Both the position numbers and the translations under genes were made by a program. Under the pieces are notes generated by a model. It worked only from the letters and a program-made list of their open reading frames with translations. It did no database searches and had not been told where the DNA came from. 64,000 nt of DNA, taken from contig CANMWQ010000004.1 in NCBI GenBank assembly GCA_947501685.1, forward strand, positions 372,001 to 436,000, read 5' to 3'. The DNA is from an uncultured Litoreibacter sp. GTDB lineage: Bacteria > Pseudomonadota > Alphaproteobacteria > Rhodobacterales > Rhodobacteraceae. Positions within the stretch are counted from its first letter, which is position 1; the number at the start of each line of letters is the position of its first letter. Below, piece by piece: positions 56,133 to 64,000 of the stretch.

Positions 56133-56573
56133 TTAGTTGGAGTAGACCTTGAGCGTGATCAACTCTGTCAGGCCGATATCAAGCGACCGCATCGCCGCAA
56201 GGGAGATCTGGCTGCCGCCCGTAGCCTCGCCGCCAAGCGGGATGAGAGTCACCTGAACTGTGCCCCCGCCGGGGCGCTCCACTATGCCGGGCTGCTCTGT
56301 CGTGACCAGCGGGGTTTTCAGCCAGAAGCCCGGCTGGACAGGATCGCCGAGTGCTGCCACCGTTTCCCCAAGCAGGCCCGAGGCTGGCGTTGCATTCTGC
56401 GTGCCGTCTTGACGCTGCAAGACGCCGCTTGGCTCCTGCGCCTCTGCTGTCTCTTGCGGTGCAGGGGCCGCTGGTGCAGGCTCGGATTGCTCAAACGGGT
56501 TCTGCACCGCCCCGCAGGCAGACAGGAAGACAGCGACGAAAAGCGGGGCCAGAGGGCGGATGACTATATTCAT
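56133..56573 (-). CDS. Putative lipoprotein
   Basis: Protein of 146 aa with a lipoprotein signal ending in the lipobox LSAC near residue 20. A Pro/Ala/Glu-rich linker (QSEPAPAAPAPQETAEAQ) precedes a short beta-rich domain. Similar alphaproteobacterial lipoproteins with an early NPF motif after the Cys are often misnamed galactarate dehydratase; no such activity is supported. It is divergent from moaA with 85 bases between. Confidence 0.65.
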   Translation of the reverse strand: MNIVIRPLAPLFVAVFLSACGAVQNPFEQSEPAPAAPAPQETAEAQEPSGVLQRQDGTQNATPASGLLGETVAALGDPVQPGFWLKTPLVTTEQPGIVERPGGGTVQVTLIPLGGEATGGSQISLAAMRSLDIGLTELITLKVYSN

Positions 56574-56658
56574 GCAGCAATGCTAGAACCATTTCACGAA
56601 ACCATCAACGGCACGGTTGTGGCTTGTGGCGCGGCACCGCCGGGACTAGGATTCCCCC

Positions 56659-57663
56659 ATGACAGCGCCCTTGATAGATCCGTTCCAACGCGCAATCACC
56701 TACCTGCGCCTCTCGGTCACTGACCGCTGCGATTTCCGCTGCGTCTATTGCATGTCCGAGAACATGACTTTCCTGCCCAAAAAAGAGCTGCTGAGCCTCG
56801 AGGAGCTGGACCGGTTGTGCTCGAGCTTCATCCGCTTAGGCGTTGAAAAGCTTCGTATAACCGGCGGCGAGCCTTTGGTGCGGCGCGGCATCATGACCTT
56901 TTTCGATGCCATGTCGCGCCATCTCGATAGCGGCGCGTTGAAAGAGCTGACGCTGACCACCAACGGCTCCCAGCTTGAACGCTTCGCGGATGATCTGTAC
57001 GCCGCCGGGGTGCGCCGGGTGAACATTTCGCTCGACACGCTGGATGAGGCGAAATTCGCCGAGATCACCCGCTGGGGCCGCCTGCCGCAGGTGTTGCGGG
57101 GGGTAGAGGCCGCGCTGAAAGCCGGGCTGCGCGTCAAGATCAACGTGGTCGCGCTAAAAGATTTCAACGAGGATGAGCTGTTCGACATTGCTGGCTGGTG
57201 CGCGGAGCTTGGGATGGATCTCACTTTCATTGAGGTCATGCCGATGGGCGATATCGGCAATGAGAACCGCATCGGGCAATTCTGGTCGCTGGACGATCTG
57301 CGCGCCAAGCTGGCGGAGCAATTCACCCTGACAGATTTGGCGGAGCGCACCGGCGGCCCCGCACGCTATATGCGGCTGGAGGAAACCGGCCAGAAGATCG
57401 GGTTGATCACGCCGCTGAGCCATAATTTCTGTGAAAGCTGCAACCGGGTGCGGGTCACGTGTACTGGCGAGATTTACACCTGTCTGGGGCAGGAAGGAAA
57501 ATCCGACTTGCGCGCGCCGCTGCGCGCCTCCGAGGCCGACGCTCCTTTGGAAGACGCCATTCGTGCGGCCATCGGGTTGAAGCCGAAGGGCCATGATTTC
57601 GACTATTCCCGGCAAGAACTGGGCGGGCAAATGTCGCGCCACATGAGCCATACTGGCGGATGA
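56659..57663 (+). CDS. moaA: GTP 3',8-cyclase MoaA
   Basis: Radical SAM enzyme of 334 aa for the first step of molybdopterin synthesis (GTP to 3',8-cyclo-H2GTP). The SAM cluster is Cys24, Cys28 and Cys31 in [17 protein letters not shown] and LTTNGS match the SAM-binding region. The second [4Fe-4S] site has [19 protein letters not shown]. The usual C-terminal double Gly is present as the last two residues of SHTGG. moaC and moaE are not nearby. It overlaps the glycosyltransferase gene by four bases. Confidence 0.96.
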   Translation: MTAPLIDPFQRAITYLRLSVTDRCDFRCVYCMSENMTFLPKKELLSLEELDRLCSSFIRLGVEKLRITGGEPLVRRGIMTFFDAMSRHLDSGALKELTLTTNGSQLERFADDLYAAGVRRVNISLDTLDEAKFAEITRWGRLPQVLRGVEAALKAGLRVKINVVALKDFNEDELFDIAGWCAELGMDLTFIEVMPMGDIGNENRIGQFWSLDDLRAKLAEQFTLTDLAERTGGPARYMRLEETGQKIGLITPLSHNFCESCNRVRVTCTGEIYTCLGQEGKSDLRAPLRASEADAPLEDAIRAAIGLKPKGHDFDYSRQELGGQMSRHMSHTGG

Positions 57664-58721
57664 CGAAGGCTGACATTCGCGCCACCGAGGTGATCGCGCC
57701 CAACTTCAAGAAACGCATGAGCGGCGTCACCTCCACCGTGTTCCGGCTGGTGCCGCGTCAGTCCGAGCAGATCGCGATTGCCACCAGCGGGCCGAACCTG
57801 CCCGAGGATATCCCGCAAGTGCCTATGGGCGCGCTGATCACCATGCCGCGCTCTGGTCCATCGGGGCCACGCGTCTGGCATGCACGGCGCAACAACGAGA
57901 TGCTGGCCGGGCTGGCGCTGAAATACCTGCTGGGCAAACGGCTGAAACTGCTTTTTACCTCCGCCGCGCAGCGCGACCATTCCGGCTACACCAAATGGCT
58001 GCTCAGACGCATGGACCGGCTGGTGGCGACCTCTGCCAAATCCGCCGCCTATCTGGAGCGCGAGGCGACGGTCATCCATCACGGCATCGACACGAATGAC
58101 TTTACGCCCGCCAGTGACAAAGCCGCGCTTCGCGCTGAGCTGTTCCTGCCCGCCTCTGCCTTATTGATCGGCTGCTACGGGCGCATCCGGCCGCAAAAGG
58201 GCAATGACCTGTTCATCGAGGCCATGATCGAGCTTTTGCCCAAACACCCGAACGCCCATGCCGTGATGATGGGCGGGGTCACAGACGGGTTTCGCGACTT
58301 TTTCGACGGGCTCAAAGATAAGGTTGCGCAGGCCGGGCTGAGCGACCGGGTGTCCTTTCTGCCGGAGGCACAGGCCTGGGAGATCACCAAATATTTTCAG
58401 GCGCTCGACCTCTATATTGCCCCGCAGCGTTGGGAGGGGTTCGGGCTGACCCCGCTTGAGGCCATGGCCTGCGGCGTGCCGGTCGTAGCCACGCGGGTTG
58501 GCGCGTTCGAGGAGCTGGTGCTGCAAGGCGAAACCGGGCTTCTGGTGCCGCGCGAAGATCAGGCGGCCCTGACAGGCGCGATCGACGACGCGCTGAGCGA
58601 CGCGCCCCGGCTCGCACGTTGGTCGAAAAAGGCCCGCAGCCATGCATCCAGCCGCTTTGATATCACCCGCGAGGCCGCGGCGCTGACCGCCATCTATAAA
58701 GAGCTGCTGTCCGCCCCCTAG
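57660..58721 (+). CDS. Glycosyltransferase family 4-like protein
   Basis: GT-B fold glycosyltransferase of 353 aa. The C-terminal nucleotide-sugar domain has [20 protein letters not shown] and the EX7E motif region ([32 protein letters not shown]). The N-terminal acceptor domain is less conserved. The ATG overlaps the moaA stop (ATGA), although no functional link with molybdopterin is evident. It may act on LPS or another surface glycan; the sugar is unknown. The convergent M20 gene starts 16 bases after its stop. Confidence 0.87.
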   Translation: MTKADIRATEVIAPNFKKRMSGVTSTVFRLVPRQSEQIAIATSGPNLPEDIPQVPMGALITMPRSGPSGPRVWHARRNNEMLAGLALKYLLGKRLKLLFTSAAQRDHSGYTKWLLRRMDRLVATSAKSAAYLEREATVIHHGIDTNDFTPASDKAALRAELFLPASALLIGCYGRIRPQKGNDLFIEAMIELLPKHPNAHAVMMGGVTDGFRDFFDGLKDKVAQAGLSDRVSFLPEAQAWEITKYFQALDLYIAPQRWEGFGLTPLEAMACGVPVVATRVGAFEELVLQGETGLLVPREDQAALTGAIDDALSDAPRLARWSKKARSHASSRFDITREAAALTAIYKELLSAP

Positions 58722-58737
58722 CGACCAGAGAGCGGTG

Positions 58738-59898
58738 CTATGCGGGCAGACGCTCTTCGACAATGCCCGCCCACCAGGAACAGCCCGCCGGGATCACCTC
58801 GTCGTTGAAGTTGTATTCCGGGTGATGCACGGCAGCCGTGTCGCCATTGCCCACAAGAATATAGGCACCGGGGCGTTCTTCCAGCATGAAGGCGAAATCC
58901 TCGCCCCCCATGACCAGCGGCGCGTCCTCGCAATCACCCGACACTTTGGTGGCAACCTCGGCGGCAAAGGCGGTTTGTTCCTCGTGATTGGCCATCACCG
59001 GGTAGCCCTTCATGTAATTCACATCCATCGTGCCGCCAAAGGTCTGCGCCACGCCTGCGGCAATCTCCGGCAGGCGTTTGGCGGCCAGATCGCGCATCTC
59101 CGTGGACATGGTGCGCACCGTGCCTTTGACGGTGACATGCTCGGGAATGACGTTGAAGGCCTTGCTCTCGGTCTCGAAGGAGGTGACGGAGACCACGATT
59201 TGCTGCACCGGGTCGGCATTGCGCGAGACCAGCGTTTGCAGCGCCAAGACCAGATGCGAGGCCATCACGGTTGTATCAATGGTTTCCTGCGGCTTGGCGG
59301 CATGGCCGCCCTTGCCCGTGACTTTGATCTCGAACGTATCTGTCGCGGCAAAAAACGCGCCGGGGCGGATCGCAAACGAGCCGATGGGCTTGCCCGGCCA
59401 ATTATGCATCCCGTAGACCTCGTCAATGGACCAGCGGTCCATCATGCCGTCGTCGCACATCTCCTTGCCGCCGCCGCCGCCTTCTTCAGCCGGTTGGAAA
59501 ATCACCACGACCGTGCCGTCAAAATTGCGCGTCTCCGCGAGGTATTTTGCAGCCCCCAGCAGCATCGCCGTGTGCCCGTCATGGCCGCACGCATGCATCG
59601 CACCGGGCGTCTTGGAGGCGTACTCCAGCCCCGTCGCCTCGTGAATGGGCAGCGCGTCCATATCGGCGCGCAGCCCGATGGTTTTGCCGGAGCTGTTGGT
59701 CTTGCCTTTGATCACGCCCACCACCCCGGTGCGGCCAATGCCGGTGACAATCTCGTCGCAGCCAAATTCCTTCAGCTTCTCCGCCACCAGCGCCGAGGTC
59801 CGGTGGGTCTCGAACAGGATCTCCGGGTGCTGATGAATATCGCGCCGCCATTCGGTGATTTCGGGCAGCATTTCGGAGAAGCGGTTCTTGACGGGCAT
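58738..59898 (-). CDS. M20-family amidohydrolase
   Basis: Zinc metallo-amidohydrolase of 386 aa in the aminoacylase/hippurate hydrolase-like branch. Metal ligands lie in HACGHDGHTAM and the EE of PAEEGGGG supplies the general base Glu. HNWPGKPIG and GGEDFAFM are typical of this branch. The dimerisation subdomain includes KVTGKGGHAAKPQE. Substrates are N-acyl amino acids or similar. I chose the ATG at 59898 (MPVKNRFSEM), since upstream in-frame codons have no family match. It is divergent from the DUF3179 gene. Confidence 0.89.
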   Translation of the reverse strand: MPVKNRFSEMLPEITEWRRDIHQHPEILFETHRTSALVAEKLKEFGCDEIVTGIGRTGVVGVIKGKTNSSGKTIGLRADMDALPIHEATGLEYASKTPGAMHACGHDGHTAMLLGAAKYLAETRNFDGTVVVIFQPAEEGGGGGKEMCDDGMMDRWSIDEVYGMHNWPGKPIGSFAIRPGAFFAATDTFEIKVTGKGGHAAKPQETIDTTVMASHLVLALQTLVSRNADPVQQIVVSVTSFETESKAFNVIPEHVTVKGTVRTMSTEMRDLAAKRLPEIAAGVAQTFGGTMDVNYMKGYPVMANHEEQTAFAAEVATKVSGDCEDAPLVMGGEDFAFMLEERPGAYILVGNGDTAAVHHPEYNFNDEVIPAGCSWWAGIVEERLPA

Positions 59899-60095
59899 CG
59901 CGGCGATCCTTTGGTGATGAAGCGTGACTATCCCCGTTATATAGCCCGTCCACAAGTGGCTGACAGCGCGGGCTCACGCCGCCTGACCGAATAGTGATTG
60001 GGCGCGGAGGGCATTCTTGTGCACGCTGCCTGTGATCTGACACGTGACCCTGCTTGCGGGGTTTCAAACCAACCTGTTCTTCGAAAGTCCGCCCT

Positions 60096-61481
60096 ATGGT
60101 TTTGCACCCGCTCTCTTCTTTCAAACTGCCGGTTCTGGCCGGCCTCATCGCGCTGGGCCTCACCGCGCAAAGCATCGCGCAAAGCGCGCCCGCGGACCCT
60201 TTGCCGGACTATGTGACTGCGCAGTTTGGCACGCCGCCGGATATCCCTGACGGCCCGCTCTCCCCCGCGCTGCAAGAGGCGGTGGAGATTGCATTTATCG
60301 ACAGCGTGACCCAGCAGACATGGGGGGACGCTCAGCAAATTGCTCTGTCTCAGATCGCCCAATCCAAAGACCCGCGCATAGCCTGGCTGATCAGCGACAT
60401 GTTGCGTTTTGTGTCGTCACCTCGGTTGCAACAAAGCTTCGCGGAAGCCGCCTCCGAGCTGATCGACCAACCGCTGAGCGCAGGGGCCGCCTGGGGCAAG
60501 CTGACCGACCATCTGATGGCCTGGGACATGCCCGCCCCGCCCGATTACCTGACCGCCAAATCGGCGATCTTCACCAATATCGTGCCCGGCTGGGAGCGTA
60601 TTTTCGTTGAGGGCGATATCGACTGGCGGCTGGTCTCATGGGGCGGCGTGCTGATTGACGACCGCGCCTTCGACACCACGGATGATCTGTGCAACTGCAT
60701 CCCCGCTGTGGACAACCCCGACGTGATCCCCGCAGCACAAGCCACATGGCTGGCCGAGGATGACATCGTCTTTGGCATTGTCGTCAACGGCGAGGCCCGC
60801 GCCTACCCACGCCAGATCATGGAGGTGCGCGAGATGGTCAATGACACGCTGGGCGGGCGTGATCTGGGCATTCCTTACTGCACGCTTTGCGGGGCCGCGC
60901 AGGCCTATTTTACCGACGCCGTGCCTGCGGGCGTGCAGCGCCCGGTGCTGCGCACGTCGGGGCTGCTGATCCGCTCGAATAAGGTCATGTATGACATCAA
61001 CACGTTCTCCGTCTTTGACACGTTTCTGGGCAAAGCCGTCACCGGGCCGCTAGCCGAAAAGGGCGTGGCCCTCGAACAAGCCAGTGTGGTGACCACCGAC
61101 TGGGCAAGCTGGCAGGCCAGCCACCCCGAGACCACCGTGCTGCTGGAACGCTACGCGCTGGGCCGGAACCCCAACTTCCGCAATGGGCGCGACGCCAATG
61201 GGCCAATCTTTCCGGTGGGCGACGTCGACCCCCGCCTGCCCGTCCATGAAGACGTGATCGGCGTGATCACCGCCTCGGGCCAGCCCGTCGCGTTTCAGCG
61301 CTCCACCGCCTTGGCCGCTTTGCTGCGGGGCGAAGAGATCAGGGTCGAGAACGTGAAGCTGGAAGTAGATGCAGGCGGGATCAAGGCCGTGGGCAGAGAT
61401 GGCAGCGATCTGGGCAGCCATCAGGCCTTCTGGTTCGCGTGGTCGCAGTTCCACCCCGACACGCAGCTTTGGGGCAGCTGA
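60096..61481 (+). CDS. DUF3179 domain-containing exported protein
   Basis: Protein of 461 aa. The N terminus has a signal peptide (VLAGLIALGLTAQSIAQ). The DUF3179 core covers roughly residues 220-460, with the characteristic GEARAYPRQIMEVREMVND, PYCTLCGAAQAYF and the final AFWFAWSQFHPDTQ. DUF3179 proteins are periplasmic and of unknown function; the conserved CTLCG pair suggests a redox or metal site. I chose the ATG at 60096 because it begins just before the signal peptide. Its stop lies seven bases from the stop of the convergent acyltransferase gene. Confidence 0.83.
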   Translation: MVLHPLSSFKLPVLAGLIALGLTAQSIAQSAPADPLPDYVTAQFGTPPDIPDGPLSPALQEAVEIAFIDSVTQQTWGDAQQIALSQIAQSKDPRIAWLISDMLRFVSSPRLQQSFAEAASELIDQPLSAGAAWGKLTDHLMAWDMPAPPDYLTAKSAIFTNIVPGWERIFVEGDIDWRLVSWGGVLIDDRAFDTTDDLCNCIPAVDNPDVIPAAQATWLAEDDIVFGIVVNGEARAYPRQIMEVREMVNDTLGGRDLGIPYCTLCGAAQAYFTDAVPAGVQRPVLRTSGLLIRSNKVMYDINTFSVFDTFLGKAVTGPLAEKGVALEQASVVTTDWASWQASHPETTVLLERYALGRNPNFRNGRDANGPIFPVGDVDPRLPVHEDVIGVITASGQPVAFQRSTALAALLRGEEIRVENVKLEVDAGGIKAVGRDGSDLGSHQAFWFAWSQFHPDTQLWGS

Positions 61482-61488
61482 ATAGGGT

Positions 61489-62559
61489 TCAATGCACCAG
61501 CCGCACGCGCGGGATCCGGACGCTTTTGGTCTCTTGCAGCAGCCACCGGTAGGTGGGGCGTTCGAAATACCGATAGGTGATGGCCGCCACGCCGTAGACC
61601 AGCAACACGAAGGCCACTGTGGAGACGGGCGACTTCTCCACCCCGGTTTCGCGGAACACCGCCACGAACGGATGGTGCACCAAATAGACGGAGAAGGAGA
61701 CATCGCCGAACCACGCCAGCCGCTGGCCCAGCGCTTTGAGCTTGGGCTCTGAGCAGGCCAGAACAAAGACCACGCCCGCGAAAATCCAAGGCGTCGCAAA
61801 GCCCCAAGGCGACTTGCCGGGCAGGAACAGCACAATCGCCACGAAGCTCAAGAGGCTGAGCCCGAGCAACACGGGCGGCGCCTCCCAGCCCTTGTATTTT
61901 TGATAGAGCTCATAGGCGATCAGCCCCAAAACGAAGGCCGCAAAGCAGCGCATCAGGCCTGCATTCAGAATGAATGCGAAATTGCCGGTGACCGCCAAAT
62001 GCCCGCTCTGCCACGCGATCAAGGCAAAGCACAGCACCGCCAGCGCCAGCAATCCGGCCAAGGCGAATTGACGATGTCGGCGCAGGGCGAGCAACGCCGC
62101 CAAGACCCCCACATTGACCCAAAACTCGATGGAGATCGTCCAAGCCGGGACGTTGAGCGCCGGGCTTTCCGGCCCGAGCCCCATATTGTGAATGAACAGC
62201 GTATGCAGCACGATATCCGATGTCCGCAGGTTCAAACCGAACAGCAGCAGCACCCCGATTGCCACGCACATCATCAACAGATGCAGCGGATACATCCGGA
62301 AAAACCGGCGCAGCACGAAATCCTTGAACCCGATATCGAGGCGATAGAAATAGCTATGAGCAAGGATGAACCCGCTGAGCACCAGAAAGAAATCAACCGC
62401 GTAGATGAAGGAAAAATTCCACAAAACCGACAGCGTATGGGCCTGCGGCAATTGCCCATCCACCGTATAGGCCCCGTCAATAATGTAATGCCCTGCAGCC
62501 ACTGCCAGCGCAGCAAACCCACGACACATATCTAATGAATAAAACCGTCCTGCAGACAT
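61489..62559 (-). CDS. Acyltransferase family 3 (OafA-like) membrane protein
   Basis: Membrane O-acyltransferase of 356 aa with about ten helices. Features are YSLDMCRGFAALAVAAGHY with the catalytic His region, VDFFLVLSGFILAHS, and RRFFRMYPLHLLMM, all typical of family 3. These enzymes O-acetylate surface polysaccharides or peptidoglycan. No linked polysaccharide genes adjoin other than the glycosyltransferase 3 kb upstream. Confidence 0.87.
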   Translation of the reverse strand: MSAGRFYSLDMCRGFAALAVAAGHYIIDGAYTVDGQLPQAHTLSVLWNFSFIYAVDFFLVLSGFILAHSYFYRLDIGFKDFVLRRFFRMYPLHLLMMCVAIGVLLLFGLNLRTSDIVLHTLFIHNMGLGPESPALNVPAWTISIEFWVNVGVLAALLALRRHRQFALAGLLALAVLCFALIAWQSGHLAVTGNFAFILNAGLMRCFAAFVLGLIAYELYQKYKGWEAPPVLLGLSLLSFVAIVLFLPGKSPWGFATPWIFAGVVFVLACSEPKLKALGQRLAWFGDVSFSVYLVHHPFVAVFRETGVEKSPVSTVAFVLLVYGVAAITYRYFERPTYRWLLQETKSVRIPRVRLVH

Positions 62560-63119
62560 AAAAACACCAATACCAAGGACAAAAACACCGCTGGCGGATT
62601 GGACGAGATCAAGAAGCGCAGCCCCCGTGCCAATTCCTGTCGCATGGAACGAGTGTGTGACAAACTTGCCGTAACGTCAAGCATGGGGCAGGTAAGGCTA
62701 GTTGATGGGATCGGCCTGGGTCGCGGCAAACCTGCCTTCACCTGCCGTCACGTCAGGCTCAAAGATGAGGAGGGCAGGTCAAGTCAGAGGGGAATTTCGG
62801 AGGCCCCGTCCCCTATGCGTGATTGAAGTCTCAGCCGCGTTCAGCGACATTTTGCCAATGCGGTTAAACGGGATTTTTACAATACTACTCAGCGCCTTAC
62901 GGAGGGTATCTAACACTCTAACAATAGCCGGTTTGATACATCTGGCCGGCTATCGACAGATACCGGTGCTGGCCATAGGCGGATTTCCTCGCTTGCCATC
63001 GATTTGCCCGACCCCATCTGATTGAAATCTCCGCAATCTTCGTTTAGGAATTGAGGCTGTTCAGGGGTTGCCGCTCGTATGCTAGTTGACTGGGAATAAT
63101 ACCGTGGGGGTATTCGTTA
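62560..63119. other. 560-bp region with no recognisable gene
   Basis: No reading frame here has a ribosome site or recognisable product. G+C is close to that of the neighbours. An 8-bp inverted repeat (ATAGCCGG / CCGGCTAT, 62924-62931 and 62946-62953) is the clearest structure. The promoter of the gene at 63120 must lie near the right end (TTGACT at 63086-63091). Confidence 0.45.
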
Positions 63120-64000
63120 GTGTCAGACGCGACTGATAATGCTGGGCGCGCGGAAGGGTCTTCCGCTGATGGCGCGAGCATTGCCGAACTGTTGGACGCT
63201 CCTTCTTGGGAAGAGCGCGTAGCAGCCGCGCGCGAAAAGCGGGAAAAGGTTCTGGCGCGCAAGGCGCAAGGAAAGAACGATGCCGCGTCTGAGGAGGACC
63301 TTTCGGCAGCTGTCGCGGCCCCTTTGCCTCCCGTGCCTCCTGTGGCCCAACCCGATATGCAACACCCCGAATCGCAGACCCCTGAAGACGGGGATGCCAC
63401 GGCTGAAAAAGTCGTGGCTCTCGCGCCCGCTGCTGCGGCGACTGTGGCGGCCGCTTCTGTCCCTGCCGCGACGAAATCTTCTGAAAAGCGCGGCCTTAAA
63501 AGCGCGGCGTTGCTCTTGGTCGCCTGCTGTGGGGCGTTGGGCTTTGGGATCGCCTTGGGCGCGGGGATTGTGATGAATATGCAATCGGAGCGTCCCGCGC
63601 AGGCAAATGATGTGGCGGGTGCCAAAACACAGGGCACGGCTGCGGAGGCGGTCGCGACCGCGCCTATTGCAACCACTCCTGCGGCAACCACCCCTATTGC
63701 AACAGGGGCTGCCGAAGCCTCTGAGGCTGACACCGCCTTGGCGGCGGCCTCCACACCTATTGAAGAGCTGGTTGAGGGGATTGAAACCGTATCGGCCAGC
63801 ACAGCTTCAGCCAGCACAGCGCGTTTGCCCGCGCCTTCCCCTGCAGAACGCATTGCCGATACTGGCGTGATCATACCGCAGCAGGGTCCAAATCTGGACG
63901 ATATGCCGGGCGCGCCGTACGATGTGGAATTGGTGAAATACAAAAGCGACGTGCAGCCGCTTTCGCCGCCCCCGCCCACCATCAGCAGTTTGCAGGAGGT
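63120..64000 (+). CDS. Anchored low-complexity protein (partial, 3' end outside window)
   Basis: At least 293 residues with no stop before the window end. Residues 1-60 are acidic with a helical segment (SWEERVAAAREKREKVLAR). Residues 61-126 are Ala/Pro-rich, residues 127-152 form one membrane helix (SAALLLVACCGALGFGIAL), and residues 160-290 are again low complexity, rich in Ala, Thr, Pro and Ser. The topology suggests a single-pass protein with a long extracytoplasmic tail whose folded domain lies beyond the window. The start is probably the GTG at 63120 after GGGGG; the next likely starts are internal. Not recognised. Confidence 0.6.
   Translation, partial: MSDATDNAGRAEGSSADGASIAELLDAPSWEERVAAAREKREKVLARKAQGKNDAASEEDLSAAVAAPLPPVPPVAQPDMQHPESQTPEDGDATAEKVVALAPAAAATVAAASVPAATKSSEKRGLKSAALLLVACCGALGFGIALGAGIVMNMQSERPAQANDVAGAKTQGTAAEAVATAPIATTPAATTPIATGAAEASEADTALAAASTPIEELVEGIETVSASTASASTARLPAPSPAERIADTGVIIPQQGPNLDDMPGAPYDVELVKYKSDVQPLSPPPPTISSLQE

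Noticed and set aside
62599-62826. 75-codon frame in the gap after the acyltransferase
   Set aside because: No ribosome site, no conserved pattern, and typical intergenic composition.

Overview
The window is about 60-63% G+C, densely coded, and reads as a chromosomal segment of a marine Rhodobacteraceae (Roseobacter-group) alphaproteobacterium. The strongest evidence is a complete 14-gene complex I (nuo) operon interrupted by accessory genes and followed by birA, coaX and the RNase J gene. A leucine/isovalerate (liu) degradation cluster, a DctB/DctD pair, a Hint-domain protein and a DUF5337-like protein point the same way. No rRNA, tRNA, CRISPR array, transposase or phage module was seen. Both window edges cut genes: dctD on the left and an anchored low-complexity protein on the right.

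Region 1 (1-14400) is mixed housekeeping: the dctBD two-component pair, a cytochrome P450, an orphan Fbp/Pot-type ABC ATPase, a sodium:solute symporter, an SDR with a degenerate active site, a Hint-fold protein, release factor 3, a permuted papain-like protein, a DEAD-box helicase with a structured leader, a DUF192-like secreted protein and a type II NADH dehydrogenase.

Region 2 (14563-36353, all minus strand) is the nuo operon, read nuoA-B-C-D-[cargo]-E-[HhH protein]-[DUF5337]-F-[2 lipoproteins]-G-[lipoprotein]-H-[cargo]-I-[CMD-like]-J-K-L-M-N, then birA, coaX and rnj. Many junctions overlap by 1-4 bases (TAATG, TGATG, ATGA, GTGA), including those of the accessory genes, so accessory and core subunits are probably translated together. 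Two accessory genes (24690-25040, about 42% G+C; 32916-33602, about 50% G+C) differ in base composition from the core genes. NuoE carries a long C-terminal extension whose last 95 residues recur, roughly 70% identical, in the adjacent membrane protein. A long, nearly perfect dyad lies between nuoA and the divergent gene upstream.

Region 3 (36586-47510) holds a DUF4274-like protein, a lytic transglycosylase and the liu genes for leucine catabolism (liuC, liuE, a GST, liuD, liuB, liuA). A hicAB toxin-antitoxin pair and two small exported or membrane proteins lie between liuA and liuB. liuB contains a perfect 18-bp inverted repeat inside its reading frame. liuA has a recognisable promoter with a palindromic operator.

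Region 4 (48036-64000) holds a second permuted papain-like protein, a DegT-family PLP enzyme, a phosphoglycolate phosphatase-like gene, glmU-glmS-alkD, a Gly/Asn-repeat secreted protein, a lipoprotein, moaA with a glycosyltransferase, an M20 amidohydrolase, a DUF3179 protein, an OafA-like acyltransferase, a 560-bp gap with no recognisable gene, and the truncated anchored protein.
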